NCBI GenBank assembly: GCA_963281155.1
Contig: CAUJLY010000003.1
Location: forward strand, 124,001-188,000
Source of the DNA: Rhabditophanes sp. KR3021
Lineage: Eukaryota; Nematoda; Chromadorea; Rhabditida; Alloionematidae
Direction of reading: 5' to 3'
DNA: 64,000 nt
In this document: positions 12,604 to 25,310 of the stretch, piece after piece
How positions within the stretch are numbered: the first letter of the stretch is position 1
How the letters are laid out: each line of letters begins with the position of its first letter
Made by a program: the position numbers and the translations under genes
The notes under the pieces: model-generated
Seen by the model: the letters and a program-made list of their open reading frames with translations, nothing else
What the model was told of the DNA's origin: nothing
Databases searched by the model: none

Positions 12604-13070
12604 TTATTCTTTTACTTCGTCCATTGTCTTTTGAAGGTCCTCCGTACCCTTACGAGTGGTGTCATTCTTTTTAGCAACAATCGTTTCCATATCAACATCT
12701 TTGTTCACTCCCACAGATCCGGCATTGAATGCCGTTTCGGCTTCTGTGTATTGAGGATCTTGCTCTTCAACAACTTGTCGACGCTTCGCTTTGACTTCTT
12801 CTTAGTGTAGAGCTTCTTTGGACTGCAAGGAATCTCTAGAACATTCCACCACTTTCCAATAACACCTTTCTTTTCATTAGAGTGAGAAGGAGCGGTGCCT
12901 GAATCACTTTTGGCAGGTTTAAGATAAGCGGAGGCACTTTTTCTATCAGATGCATTAACATCCTTTCTTCCTGAGCTTGGTGTTTTAGCAACGTCTCTCT
13001 GACTTCCTCCTGCTTTCTTGCCACTGCTCCCATTTCCTTTATTACTCCTTTTGAACTTCATATCTTTCAT
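12604..13070 (-). CDS. Small lysine/serine-rich protein, unrecognised; frame change inside
   Basis: The minus strand starts at ATG 13070 and reads a basic, serine-rich sequence (MKDMKFKRSNKGNGSSGKK...). In that frame it stops at 12705. A second frame, open from about 12810 to TAA at 12604, looks more like protein: EEVKAKRRQVVEEQDPQY, then DVDMETIVAKKNDTTRKG. Splicing out 65 nt (donor AAAG/GTGTTATT, acceptor acactaag) joins the frames as NEKKEEVKAKRRQ and gives about 134 residues. The alternative is a one-base frameshift or sequence error near CACTAAGAAG. Low-complexity, probably disordered; no family recognised. Confidence 0.45.
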
Positions 13071-13306
13071 GCTCCTTCAATTGTCGACCAAGCGTGTAGA
13101 GAAAAGTAGTTATTGAATAACCTTGCAAATATTTCTGTTTAAACAGAATATAAATTTGAATTTAAAAAGAATGAACACAATTTGAATTTAAGAGGATTTT
13201 CAACAAAATGTTGATTTTAAAGAACTCTAAACGAAAGTGGATGGTATTAATTTTAAACAATTTTAGGTTATACAAACATTTGTTTTGGATAACCACAACT
13301 TCCAAG

Positions 13307-13855
13307 ATGCTCGAATGTACCGTCATCACAGAAACAACGCAATTAATAGGAACTCGTGAATCTGTTCCTCAAATAGATTCCTCAAAGCTGCATGAACGTC
13401 TAGACAAGCTGATTTGCAAGAAGACCTCTCTAAACAGCCAAAAGTCCCAACTCGAGTACGAAGTGAATGAACTGGTTATGAGAAGGAATGATCAACAGGA
13501 ACGAGTGGACCAAAAGCAAAGCACAATCAAGTACATTAATGGGGGGATGTGCCAAATCCTTAAAGAAACTCAAAAATGGATTGAGTTGTGGCAAAATGAA
13601 CAAGGCAGAAGGAAGATTGAATGCAACTCCAAACAAGCTACCGCCAATTTTATACAAGTGGATCAATTGTCTGTCTACATCATGCACCTTCGTGAAGCCA
13701 TCATGGAAAAAAGAACCAGAATTGAGGGAAGGGAGGAGGGTATGGAGGAGTCTAAGAAATTGCACAAGGAAAGTCTAGCTAACTTGAATGATGATGTTAA
13801 AGTAATCAAGAAGGAGATTAAACAAATGAAAAATTCTTTAAATATCACTAAATAA
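13307..13855 (+). CDS. Uncharacterised coiled-coil protein
   Basis: Single open exon. I start at ATG 13307 (MLECTVITETTQLIGTRE) because an acceptor-like caattttag lies 33 bp upstream and the open frame before it is AT-rich and unlike protein. The 182-residue product is almost entirely helical: a heptad-rich stretch from about residue 25 (SSKLHERLDKLICKK) runs to the C-terminus (VIKKEIKQMKNSLNITK). Such proteins occur in kinetochore, centrosome and tethering complexes, but no family signature is visible here. It is convergent with the minus-strand gene ending at 13953. Confidence 0.55.
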   Translation: MLECTVITETTQLIGTRESVPQIDSSKLHERLDKLICKKTSLNSQKSQLEYEVNELVMRRNDQQERVDQKQSTIKYINGGMCQILKETQKWIELWQNEQGRRKIECNSKQATANFIQVDQLSVYIMHLREAIMEKRTRIEGREEGMEESKKLHKESLANLNDDVKVIKKEIKQMKNSLNITK

Positions 13856-13952
13856 CTTCTATGTGTAAAGGAACAAATTAAGTTACGGATTAACACTATA
13901 AATATTTGATGTCGCAACAAATTAATACAGGACTGTTGTTATTGCATTTGTT

Positions 13953-14590
13953 TTAATATACTTCTGTATAAAGCAATATCTTTTCCTTTTGGACTATTTC
14001 TTTTTCCATGTCGTTACTTGGGCCAAAATATAATCTCCCTGTTTCAAGATAACTAGCAAGAACTTTGACCGCTTCATCAATTACCACAATATCTTCGTCA
14101 CACCATTTTGAGGAATCTGTGTCTTCTTTTTGTCCGAAGAATTCAACTGTAAAGGCGTCAATATACTTAGAACCAAAAGATCGCCTTTTTGTTTGCTTTC
14201 CAAAAAGCTTGATAAGTTTTGGAGATGAGTTGAATGGGATCCGTTTCTTCCTTTCATTGACTTGCCTTTTGATGTGCTTTAGCATTTTGATAACTTTCTT
14301 CCAAAACATCCACTTCCTCTGATAATATTTCAACGCTTTCGTTATTATAATTTAAAAAGCGAGTCTTTTATTATTTCATTAATAATGGATTAAAAGAATA
14401 TTGAGAATAAATGTTTGAATAAATTGCCAGTAACCTGTCCTTTACCATCCAACTCCAGTACCTCAACCAATTTGTAAGTCGCATTTGAAAGTCTAATTTG
14501 ATATCAGCCAACTTTTGAATATCATCAATAGTAATAGTTGCAGGTGTAGATGGTGTCAATTTGTAAATATTTCCCTTATTTACTCTCCAT
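13953..14590 (-). CDS. Uncharacterised small spliced gene
   Basis: A consistent four-exon reading exists on the minus strand: 14584-14590, 14446-14492, 14266-14364 and 13953-14207, about 135 residues, phases matching at every junction. It starts MENFQMRLTNWLRYWSWM, continues SVEILSEEVDVLEESYQNAK, and ends with an acidic domain (WCDEDIVVIDEAVKVLASYL, then KEKILLYTEVY). The third intron would use a GC-AG donor (AAG/GCAAGT); reading straight through instead gives a lysine-rich insert without stops, so that intron is uncertain. No family recognised. Confidence 0.4.
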
Positions 14591-14868
14591 CGCCACCACC
14601 AATAAAACAAAACCAAAAAAATGAACGTATTTTATTTGTCGCATTTAAAGTCATAATATATTAAAAGATCCAAATGAAAGTGTATACATGTTTATATTTA
14701 TCATCAGTTAAGATACAATAAGTGTTGGTGGTTGGTAGGGGAGATGTGTGTATCGCAGACTGAGATTCATTTAAAGCCCACTTTTTTTTAGATAAAATTT
14801 GTTGTAAGATCATTATGTTTATATTTTTATCGATCAGGACAATATAAATATAAGTGGGGTAATAGAAA

Positions 14869-16436
14869 TTATAAAGCGATTAGTTCTCCATTTTCATCTA
14901 AGTACAACACTTTTACTAGTTTACATGTGTCGTAGTCGAAGTCGATGCGCATGATAGTGGGGGTGATGGAGGAGTTGATGGCTTCGGACTTGGCTTTTAG
15001 GATACTGTTTTTAATGGCCTCGTTTTCAACGTTTCGACCAACTAGGGGGGCTTTGTCCGATGGTTCATTGTGTATTTCTTCTCCTACAGCTGCTGCTGAT
15101 TTTCCTTGGATGGGAGAATTTCCCCCTGTGGAGGTAGGGGAAACTTTTGCACTTTCACAGGAACTCGTTGGTGAGATGTTACGAGAACTCTGCCCCACCA
15201 CAGAACCTTCAGGAGCCAGAGAAACCAGGTCAGGTTTTTTCATGGACCCCTCAGCCCATTCTGCAGGTCCGCACCCAGCAACACCTCCAAAAGTGTCTGG
15301 ATAAAGGTCAAAGTGGAAGTCTCTATAAGAACGACGTGGCACGATGAGGGGAATTGGTTGGATGGAAGTTTTAGTCAACTGGTGGAATCGTTGTACTTCC
15401 CCATCCATTACGTTGCAGCATTTTTTGTTGATGAAACAAGCTCCCACTGTTTGTTCGGTTAGTGGTTCCTCAGTCACTCCCGAGACGTAAGGATCTCTGG
15501 GTAAGATTTCGGTCAGAATGAGTTTAGAAGATCCTTTTCCAGCCAGGGCTAGTAGTTTGGTGTCTTCGTCGTACAGCGGGATCAAAATACCGGTTGAGGC
15601 GGCAAAGGGAACCTTGCTGATAGATTTAGCCCAGGATCGTTGGTCGTAAACGATAATTTCTTGGACTCTTTTATTGGTAAATCCGGATGAGATAAACTTC
15701 CCTTCGGCCCACAGCAGACGCGACTCTCTTCCAAAACCGTCGTGACTGCCGAAGTAAGCGACAGGAGCTGTTCCTGACCGAGGATCGAAGATTCCAACAT
15801 TCTTGCCCTTGTTTCCGGAAATGGAGAGGAGACTACCATCCTCAGACCAATTTAAAGCCATGCTTTTATCTTCAAAGATGTTGTCTAACTCGATGATAGC
15901 TTGCCCAGTCTCTATATTTGCAATCAACCCGCCATTATCGCAAGCCACACCCAATATGCTGTCGGCAGAGTGATGAGCAGCCATAGCCTCTATAAAACGT
16001 CCATTTTCCATGGTCAAACTGGCGACAGGCTCGCTGCAATGCTTTACTTGACCGCCTAGAAAGGCCTCGCAATCCCAAATCTTGATGTCATCGTCCCTAG
16101 AACAAGTGACTAACTTTCCGGGATGGTACGGAAGAAAGGTAAAATCATTGACTTGTTCTTGGTGCGGGCAGATGATGTTCAGTTCTCCACGTCCATGACG
16201 GCCACGGTCATTGAGGGGAAGGACGGCAAGTCTGTTTCCATCTCCGTCTACGAGGAAGGATAAATATTTGGAGGAAGAGTTGATGGCATTATTAGTAACT
16301 GAGAGATTTCCTATCGGAAGGTCGGTTATTGTGTCCTAAAAGGCAGATTATAAACCGTCACCAACACTAACCTTACCTCTTTCTTTGGAATTCTTGGTGT
16401 AGTATTCTTGTACTTGGAGGCTTTAAATTTCCACAT
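14869..16436 (-). CDS. Coronin, similar to the N-terminal half of coronin-7/POD-1
   Basis: WD40-propeller protein of the coronin family, which acts on actin dynamics or, for coronin-7/POD-1, on Golgi traffic and polarity. Exon 1 (16377-16436) encodes MWKFKASKYKNTTPRIPKKE and joins exon 2 (14869-16335) across a 41-nt intron in phase 0, giving 508 residues. The opening matches coronin-7 (FRVSKFRHTEARPPRRES) better than short coronins. A DFTFLPYHPG...DDDIKIWD blade and the coronin-typical segment LPRDPYVSGVTEEPLTEQ are present, followed by a Ser/Pro-rich tail. Coronin-7/POD-1 usually has two propellers; here a stop follows the first. The short type's C-terminal coiled coil is not evident. Confidence 0.85.
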
Positions 16437-19400
16437 AATGATATTTTGTGTTTTTGGTATTTTCTCTAGTAAAGATATCTAAGTGGAATATATTAAGTTT
16501 AATTTTGGTTTGAGTACACTAAAAGCAAATCAAAGATATCATTAAAATCTACATTTATTAAAATTCTTAATAAATACCTATAAATGAGGATTAATTATGG
16601 TGAGAGCAATAACAAAATTTTGTGGCAAATGAACTTAAATTGTCAAATAAAGCAAAGTCAAAAAAGAGACGACAATGATCACCAAAAAGGATGAATTCGC
16701 GATAGGAGAATTGGATTTTTTTATTTGGTGGTAAATGCGTAGTAGATGGATGTACTTTTTGGGTGCAACTGACAAAGGGTTTTGAGAATGGCGGGGAGAC
16801 GTGGCTAGTTTGTGCTTACTATGCCCAATTATAATATGGCTTCTCCAAAAGTACAATGGAACGACAATAAACTAAATAAATAATACATAATCTATTATTC
16901 CTTGATACCCTAACAGATTTTGTCCTCCGATAAAACGTTTTTATCTTCTTCAAATCATTTGTATGGTTAAAGAAAAATATATACCGCAAATAATATACAC
17001 ACAGAGCCGTCGTTCGAAAATCAGCTAATAAAATGATACACTTCAACTTTTCAAAACATACCATCCCAAAGCAAAAGCTACTACTAGACTATCTACTTTA
17101 ATAACAAGTCTTTTTCTTATTTTGAGAAACACACAAAAATGAATGTTATCTGATAAGTTAAATGAAGTGCTAATTTTTGAGGATTAAAATAAGTTTTAAA
17201 ACTAGTATAATGTCATTTTTTGGTAGTATGTTAGTAGATGTGTAAAAGTACAAGTACCAACAAACGACACCAAATCATACATACATCAAATAAATTTGTG
17301 TCTCAATCAACTCAAATGGTAGGAGAAGCATTAGCAAGTAGTTTATACAAAAAAAGCAGTACCAATCATTCTTTCACAAATATATTTACTCTTATCAAAG
17401 AGACCTTTCAAGAAATATAAGCTATTTTTTTTGGAACGAGAAACAGAATAGTATAATAATATAGTATATATGATATTTATTTATATATAATTGTGTAGAA
17501 GCAACCACTTGAGGCAGGGTGAGACTTTTATTCTATAAATAATACTCTCCATTTTATAATTTGTTTGGTGATTATTTGGAAAAGATAGACAAAGAAATGC
17601 TACTACCTTTCACTTGTAGGAGTTTCTTGTTGATGTCATCATTTAATAATAAACAAAAAAATCAGAACCAAATAAACAAATAGCCTTTTAATAATGACCA
17701 AAACAGACAATGAATAATAGTAAAAAATAATATGAAAGGATGATTGTGATAAAGAAAATGAATCATACTTTTTGTGGTTTTGATTGATTAAAATTGTCAA
17801 CTATTAACTGTATATTAGATAATAATTTTTGTCCAAGTAAAGTATAACAAAAGTGTTGATGAACTTTTAGTGGAAATCAATTTTAATAAATCACCTAAAA
17901 TGAAGAGGAAAGACTATTAGAACAGCTTTCAACAGCATTATGCAAATGGCATAAAATTGAATGGTATCATTAATAAATACATTTACATCAAATAAACATA
18001 TAGTTTCACTTGATATCAAAACGATAACAATTCATCATCATAAAAGTGTTAAACAATACAAATAACCTTGATAAGGAGAGATAATTAAGTCATATGATAC
18101 TTTATTGTAACTCTTATCTTAACTAAATTGTGACGGATATTTTTGTTGTTGTTTACTATTTAGTAGGTAGGTGAGGGTTCAAAATGAAGAGATGAATCCT
18201 TGGTGGTGTGGTTAATGGTACCAGTTAAGAGAGTCTCAAAAAAGTGATTGATCATTCGTTAAAAAGTATACACTAATGTATGTGTGTATGCATTCAAAAA
18301 GAAACATTAGCTAATAGGACAAAAATCAATCACAAAATCATTTAGTCGCAAAAAATGAAGTAATAAGAAAGAAGATAAATAGATGTGCAAATATGTAACA
18401 AAAGGATACATAAATAATTTTATATTAATTATAATAAAAACATTTACTACACCACAAACTAGTACTTGCGCTTTCTTTTGCAAAAAGCCATAAATAAATG
18501 GGATATATTAAAGGAATAAATATCTAGATTTTGGACTATTCGTGCTTTTTAAGGAGGTTAATTTTGAATAATAAAAATGATTTAAATTTTCATTGGTAAA
18601 ATAAACTAAATATTGAAAGAAAGCACTTTAATTGAGATCAAAAATACAAAAATAGCGGCCTCCTCTTGAGATACTCAAATAAAAGTAGAAGCTTGAAAGC
18701 ATAAGGGTCAGCAAAAGTTTAGACAAATGCATTAAATTGTTAGATACATTTGTATCTAGCCATGTATATATATCATAACACATCTATCTTATTTTTGTGG
18801 AACATTTATATCATAATAATATACACATACAAAAGTGTTGGTTGGTAGTGTTGGGGATGAGATGGTTGGTGGACGAGGAGTGTTTTAAAGGGCTAGTGTC
18901 AAAAGTGTACTGACTAAAAGTCTCTGAATTTGTATCAAAAGTGTACTGGTGGTGGTACAAAAAATTATTTGGTTTGATTGGTGTCGGTGTAGGAACGGAT
19001 GAAGAAGCCACAAACCCCCCACCATTAATTAACCATTTGAAAGAGGACAGCTGGCCACAAAGTTGATAATTGAGGGTAGTGGGGTAATAGAAGGTTCTCT
19101 CGTTTTTTCAGTCCCATTAAAGTATTAACCACCAACTGCAAATCATTTTGACTTGTTTCGTCTCTTCTCTCTTGTAACACACATTTTTGTGAAAGGCTGA
19201 ACCACCACAAGTTTCAATCACCTTTTAAGGCTTTTAGTTGCAGAATTTAATGAAAAGCTACAAATAAATACGAACAAGGTATACTTTGTGTCAAGGCAAA
19301 AAAAAGTAGAAGCAAAGTCAATAAAAAGACAGGTAAATACGGGACAGAAAAGTGATGGCTAATCGGTGTGCTTCTTTACCGCTAATCTTTTGTACGTTTT

Positions 19401-21575
19401 GTATGTTTTGGTTCTGTTAAGAAGATGATAAATATAAATAAATGAGCAGATCTGAGAAGGATTTTGAGTGATATCAAAAGTTTTGTGTTTGATTTAATAT
19501 TTTAGGAGGAAGAGTAATTTAAAGTTGTAGATTTAATAAACAGCCAAATAAATATTCAGAAGTAAATATGTGTATTTGCAATCTATACCAAAACAATCGT
19601 AACTTAATTTTAATATAAAAACAAAAAGAATGCTAAATTAATGATAGGACTGAAGTCGACAGCACACATATCCTTTGACAATAATTGAATTCGCCCTAAT
19701 TTATCCATATATCTCGAATTTAGACATAAGTTGAGTCTAATTTGATTCTAATTCGATATTATTTAATTAAAAGATGGCAAACTTTCTTTCCAAAGAAGCA
19801 TGTGTTGTCGTGTTCGATGTTGTTGAGACAATTTATCAAATTACCATTTTTAAAATAAATTATTTAAGTGTATTTTGTATCAAATTATGCAAAATAAATA
19901 CTTGCGTATGCCTCATTCTCAAAATAATTAATTCATTCAAATTGGTACAAAAAGTGAATTTACCAAACGAAAGGACAAATCCTTTGCCATTAAATTTTTC
20001 GATCAGAATTGACGTTTAACTAGTTTGTAAGAATGGTACCTTTCGACAATTACTTTTGATGATACGATTGCGTAAATAAATAATTTATTTTTTACATGTT
20101 CAAAGTCTTTTCAATAATTGATGCAAATGAAGATATCTTAAACTTTCCTTTTATATTTTTTAGAAAAATTTCTTTTGACCAATTTTTTGTATTAATTTAG
20201 TATTCTTATTCTAATGCAAACCCATTAACACATTTTGATATTTAAATGTGTTTTTGCAATTAGTAATAAATATAATATTTTAAAGTGGTATGTGTTGGTA
20301 TTATGTAAAATTATTTTATACTCGACCATATTTTTGTTTCATTGCCAGAACGTCTCCGTTCCATTTGCTGGTATTGTCTATTTGTGTTATACTACAAAAA
20401 TATTTGATTGTTAAGAATAGATTTGGAAGATGCTGGTTGAAGCTGTCTGAAGCCTCCTTCAATTTTATCAAAAACGATTTGCTAAAATGTTAAAAGTGTC
20501 AAAATTTATTAACCATCTACCAATATCACACTCATATTATACCTACTTTTTGTATCTGACAGATAAAAGATTTTCCACCATACAAGTAAACCACAATACG
20601 ATAATTATTAGCTACATCGTAACCATCCTTGATATGGAATAATTATTTTTTCCAGCTAAATCATAAATATTATTACGATTAATATACTACTCCCAACTAC
20701 ATCATTAGCCACATCTTTAAAAAAACATCCTAATACAAATACGCATATAATACACATACCACAACTTTTTGTAACATCTCTTTGATTAATATTATTATTA
20801 TTATATAAGATACAAATAAGAAATTGTTTTTTACATTTCTAAATAAATGATTAACTTGAGCTTTTAGTAAAAATTCTATTAGCATAAACTGTCATACATG
20901 TCACAAAGATTCAAAAAACATTTATTCATTTTAAATCTATTGCTTCTTAACTTGTTTTTCATTTTAATACCACACTCTTGAAGTTATATAATTCACTTTT
21001 ATTTGGCAAAAGTTCATCACTAGAATGATTTTAGGGCAAAGCTCGGGATTTGTTTTTAGTTTCTTCTTGAATATATTACTATCATAATAATACCACTATC
21101 ATTAAAACAAGTTCTTTTTGTACACTTTTAGTAAACATTTATTTAATTAAAATCAAAAATACTTCATTTTGCACATGCTAATTTGAAATTGTCACCATTT
21201 TTTCTTTTTATTACTTTTAGTGTTTATTTTTTGCGAAGTTCAATGCGATTAAATCTTTTTTTATCACCTATATTAGATAAACTACAATTTAATACTTACA
21301 ATAACATTTTTTCCAAACATTTGACTAACGAAATTGATATCATTGGGATAAATATTTCTCTTAATGTATCTATTGATCCTAATCCTGTTATTATTTTACA
21401 TATATCTTCTTCCGAACTAATCGACGATCACATATTCATCCTTTTAACACACACTTCCTTTTTTTATAGAAACATCCTTATAACTTATAACTTATAATAA
21501 ATTTGTTTTGTTGATGTCAACAGATAACACACCACATATATTCCATCTTATTGCATAATCTATCAACCCATCATA
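16437..21575. other. AT-rich gene-poor region
   Basis: About 5.1 kb, the longest stretch of the window without a supported gene. Very AT-rich with many poly-A/poly-T runs. A less AT-rich island at about 18810-19220 has weak minus-strand open frames with a repeated QYTFDT motif but no convincing exon structure. Distal promoter, a non-coding RNA or exons too short to recognise are all possible. I see no defined element. Confidence 0.45.
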
Positions 21576-23413
21576 ATGAACACTAAAAAATTTATTGAGC
21601 CTTATAAGACTCCTTGGGTCGGGATATGTTATTGCATAGGTATACAATTTATTTGCGGCTTACAAGGATCAATTTTTTACGTTTCAATGTGGTCTTATTT
21701 GACATCAATTACCAGCCAAATTACGGTTGGTTATTATGGTTGGTGTATAGCTGCTTTTAGTCTGGCCCAAACCGTGGCTTCACCTCTTTTCGGGTGGTGG
21801 TCAGAGAAATGTTATTCGATTAGGATACCAACGGCTTGTGGTTTGTTGTTGATGTGTGTTGGTAATTTAGTGTATTGCATGCTTGCAGGCATGGACATCA
21901 AATATTTTTTCTTCTTTGCTATTTTGAATCGAGTTATTTCGGGAGGAGGGGAAGGTTGTTTGTCTGTCATCAGAGCTTACATTGCTACCGCTTGTTATAA
22001 AGAAGATAGATCGAAAGCTGTTACCATTGGATTTGGAAGCTATGTGCTTGGGCTTGCGATGGGACCTTCTGTGCAGCTGATCTTTATTCCATTAGGCACA
22101 AACAGTATCAATGTTTTCAATATTTTGCTCAATGTTTTCAATGCACCTGCCTTTCTTTTTGCTGTCATTTGTATGGGGGCTATATTTGGTCTTTATTGCC
22201 TTGATTTCCCATACAATCCTCATGTACTCGAAACGATTGAAGCTAAAAAGAAAGGCCAAGTTAGTGTTAATCCACAAACACAGCTAGACTACTTTGCAAT
22301 AGGTGTTTTGATTTACATTTATGTCACCCAGCAATCATTTGCCTCTAATGATGAAGTCTTAGCAGCACCTTTAACTATTTCACTGTACAATTGGACGACT
22401 GAGGAAGCTATCAAATATAATGGAATAATCTTCACAGTTGCAGCCCTGTGTTCAGTATCAATTTATCTCATCATTGCCTATGAACCTTTCGGTAAATTTG
22501 ATAAGAGAAAGGTCATTTTGGTGGGGTTGGTGTTGTTTGTAAGTTGGAGGTTTACTAAAAATTAAAGTTTCTTCCAAAGTAGTCGCAAATACTGTCTTAT
22601 ACGTAAAGAGTAATTGTTTGGAGTTATATGCCAGTTACAGAGTTTGATTCACAATAATTTGCTTCTATTCATGTTAAACAACTTTTCTCTAAATATAACC
22701 ATTACGAGACATCTAAAACATTCAAAGTTCACAAACAATTGCGACATTAAAGTAACAAAACAATTTAAGAAAAAACATACCTACTACTAAATTAAAATAT
22801 AGTATAAAAAGTATTTGAGCTCGATTTGAATATATTAATTTTGATTATTTAAGGCCGTCCATCACATTGTCAATTTACCGTGGGGCTTTTATGATGGACC
22901 TTTGGATTTTGTCAAATTAAAGCCAAATTCAACCACTGAAGATCTCACCTATGCGGGAGGGTGCTCGAGAAACTATTCCTGGTGCAAAAGTACTTCAAGA
23001 GTGCCTTTGTATATTTACATTTCCACGATGATTCTAAGCTTCGGTTTTGGGTATCCCTGTATCTCATCTTCAGGTACTTTGACGTTCCCTTTCAGTTTTT
23101 AGCTTTAATATTTTTTGCAGTCGGAACAATGTACGCAAACATACTAGGCAACAGAAAGCAAGACATATTCCAAGGTATTTTGGAAGGTTCAGGATCCTTT
23201 TTCAGATGCATCTTTCCACCTTTGTTGACGTTACTTTTTGACGCAACTGGATACAAATATACGATGCTAATACAATTTACGTTGCTTTTTATTTCAATAG
23301 TGTTGGTCTTATTTTGTTGGAGGCGTTTGATATCAGAAAAATACGACCAATTTCCCTCCATTTATTCCCCTTCCAGGAAGTTGTCCGCAAATTCTTCGAC
23401 TGTTCCAACCTAA
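21576..23413 (+). CDS. MFSD8/CLN7-like major facilitator transporter
   Basis: Polytopic lysosomal-type membrane transporter. Three exons, 21576-22538, 22854-23073 and 23121-23413, join in phases 0 and 1 to 491 residues, near the 518 of human MFSD8. The N-terminal half shows the MFS loop 2-3 pattern (SPLFGWWSEK) and RVISGGGEGCLSVIRAYIA, typical of the SPX-MFS/MFSD8 group. The C-terminal part gives FGYP...GTMYANILGNRKQDIFQGILEGSGS, matching the MFSD8 segment before the last helices. The second intron is unusually T-rich and only 47 nt. MFSD8 proteins are linked to lysosomal chloride/anion homeostasis; substrate cannot be read from sequence. Confidence 0.85.
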
Positions 23414-23524
23414 TTGCATCCTTACCCAGCCATTCATTTTCATTGAAATTAATGAAAGAAACTCCCAAATGGCCTTGCTTTTTGCTTTTGTATATATTTC
23501 ACCATTCCTAATTTAACGTGATTC

Positions 23525-24074
23525 ATGTGTTTTATGACCTTTTCTACAAATCGAAACTGCCGCCTTCAAGAACTCGACTTTTTTCGAATAAAAAAGTATT
23601 TAAACTGTTCGATGGTAAGTGTTATTCAATTTATTACATCTTATTTTCAGATCAAAGATCCTACTATGAGTGGTGAACAGGTACATGAAGGTGTATTAAT
23701 GCTTTGTTAGGTGGTAGTTGCGGTTCTTTTCATGACATAGATACTTCAGAAACGGAGGAGGAAACTGCTGGAAGATCCAAAGGTTGCTAAACAAAGTCCG
23801 TGGCATTCGTTTCTTTAATCCCTTTGCTTCTGGGGATATACATTTTAGTACTTTAACTAAGAAGATTTCCAACATCTTAAAGGAACGCCAATTCGAGGTC
23901 GATACTATCAGATTGGAGTCCATCCATCTTCCCAGAGTTCAGCCAATTTGCACTGCTCCCCAAAAGATAAAAGAAGGGAAATTTGATAGAGAAGACATTG
24001 AATCTGGAATTGAACCGATGGATCACAGTCCATTCAGACTCAAAAACAAATTTACAACCTGCCAAGATTACTAA
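23525..24074 (+). CDS. Uncharacterised spliced gene, possibly extending to about 24387
   Basis: A canonical GT-AG model joins 23525-23614, 23651-23680, 23741-23782 and 23862-24074 in frame, about 124 residues. The first intron has a strong donor (GATG/GTAAGTG) and acceptor (ttattttcag). Exons read MSGEQ, ILQKRRRKLLEDPK and KISNILKERQFEVDTIRLES, ending FRLKNKFTTCQDY. After the stop, 24075-24387 stays protein-like in other frames (LLPQLQNYLLQQQRNPLQPQ; PPTKRSKPNAGPQL at the end) but with an in-frame TGA. The true 3' structure may therefore differ. An AATAAA near 24431 fits a transcript end. No family recognised. Confidence 0.4.
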
Positions 24075-24452
24075 ATATCTCCTACCTCAATTACAAAATT
24101 ATCTCCTACAACAACAGCGAAATCCTCTCCAACCACAGCAAAAAATTACCTCGAAGCCCAAAAACAAAGTTATTTTCGGAAAAAGCAACATGACAACTTG
24201 AAGCCACCTTAACCCAAACCACAATTTCCTGGCCAACAACATTTTTATTCCCCTTCCACAATCCAACCCCGATTCCCTAATCAACAACTCATCCAACGTC
24301 TACACTCCACCCAACACCGATCTAGTTGCCACCACCGATGACCCTCCAACGAAACGATCCAAACCAAATGCGGGACCACAATTATAAAAAGACCTATTTA
24401 AACGTGTGTGTATTTTAAGACATTTATTTAAATAAAAAAACTTAATAAAACC

Positions 24453-25158
24453 TCATTCTTCCATTTTTTCTCCATTTTCCTCCTCATTAGGAAGAGCAAC
24501 ATCGTGACGCTCCACATTTTCCTTGCTCTCAACAATACTTTCCACCCCATTCACACCTCCCTCCACCCGCACCCCCTCCATCTGCATCTCCAAATTCTGC
24601 TTTTTACATTCACTATAACTGAGTGTCTCCTCAAACAACTTGCGTGGCTCGTAATAATCAAGATCAACCCTACTTTCCTCTCCATGCCCAAAGAACCTGC
24701 TTTGAATTTTGGCCAAAGCCTCCACCAACGCCTCATCCACCTTCTTAGCAGCCACCACATTCGCTTCCGAAGCAAAGGTGGAGCCTTGATGGTCAACTCC
24801 CACACATACATTACCCATATACGTCAAATTAGCCCCCAACTCACTCTCAATGAAAGTGATGCATTTCTTGAACTGACCAACTGCGTCATCCATCTTACTC
24901 TTTGACAATTGCTTTTCCTTCGACAACTCAAACAAACAACTTTTCGTAGTCTTGATCAATTCAAACACTTTCTTCTCAACTTCGTCTATCTTGCCTAGTC
25001 TGGTGGTGAGGTCTAGAAAGAAGAAGACATATTAATTGATTCAGTACACTCAACTTACCTACGGAAGGTTGCTGAGTGGGGGTGGGTGGTTGTTGTTGGT
25101 GGAGGGCATTTGAGAATGTTGATTGTTTCAGGGACATGGCCTGTGTTAGGTTGTTCAT
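24453..25158 (-). CDS. MED11: Mediator complex subunit 11
   Basis: Head-module subunit of Mediator, the RNA polymerase II coactivator. Exons 25059-25158 and 24453-25012 join in phase 1 to 219 residues. The MED11 helical core spans about residues 37-140: LGKIDEVEKKVFELI, then CLFELSKEKQLSK, FIESELGANLTYMGNV and HQGSTFASE, matching human MED11 (ILELSKEKTNERLL, HVEAELSAQIRYLTQV, HEGSSYSSR). Human MED11 is 117 residues. Here a Gln/Pro-rich leader precedes the core and an acidic tail of about 70 residues follows, so both ends are extended. The ATG is preceded by an acceptor (ccattccag, 3 bp), and the upstream WIP-like gene ends only 152 bp away on the same strand, so the pair may be co-transcribed. 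Confidence 0.85.
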
Positions 25159-25310
25159 TGTCTGGAATGGGGATAGTGGTTAGGTGAGTGTAGTGGGGAT
25201 ATATTTAAGGTTGGAAACCATTCGAAGCAAATTAATGAGGACGCATTTATTTCTATTTATAAAAATTCTAGGTGACAAAGTAAATCGTAAATATAATTCC
25301 ATTCCAAAAG

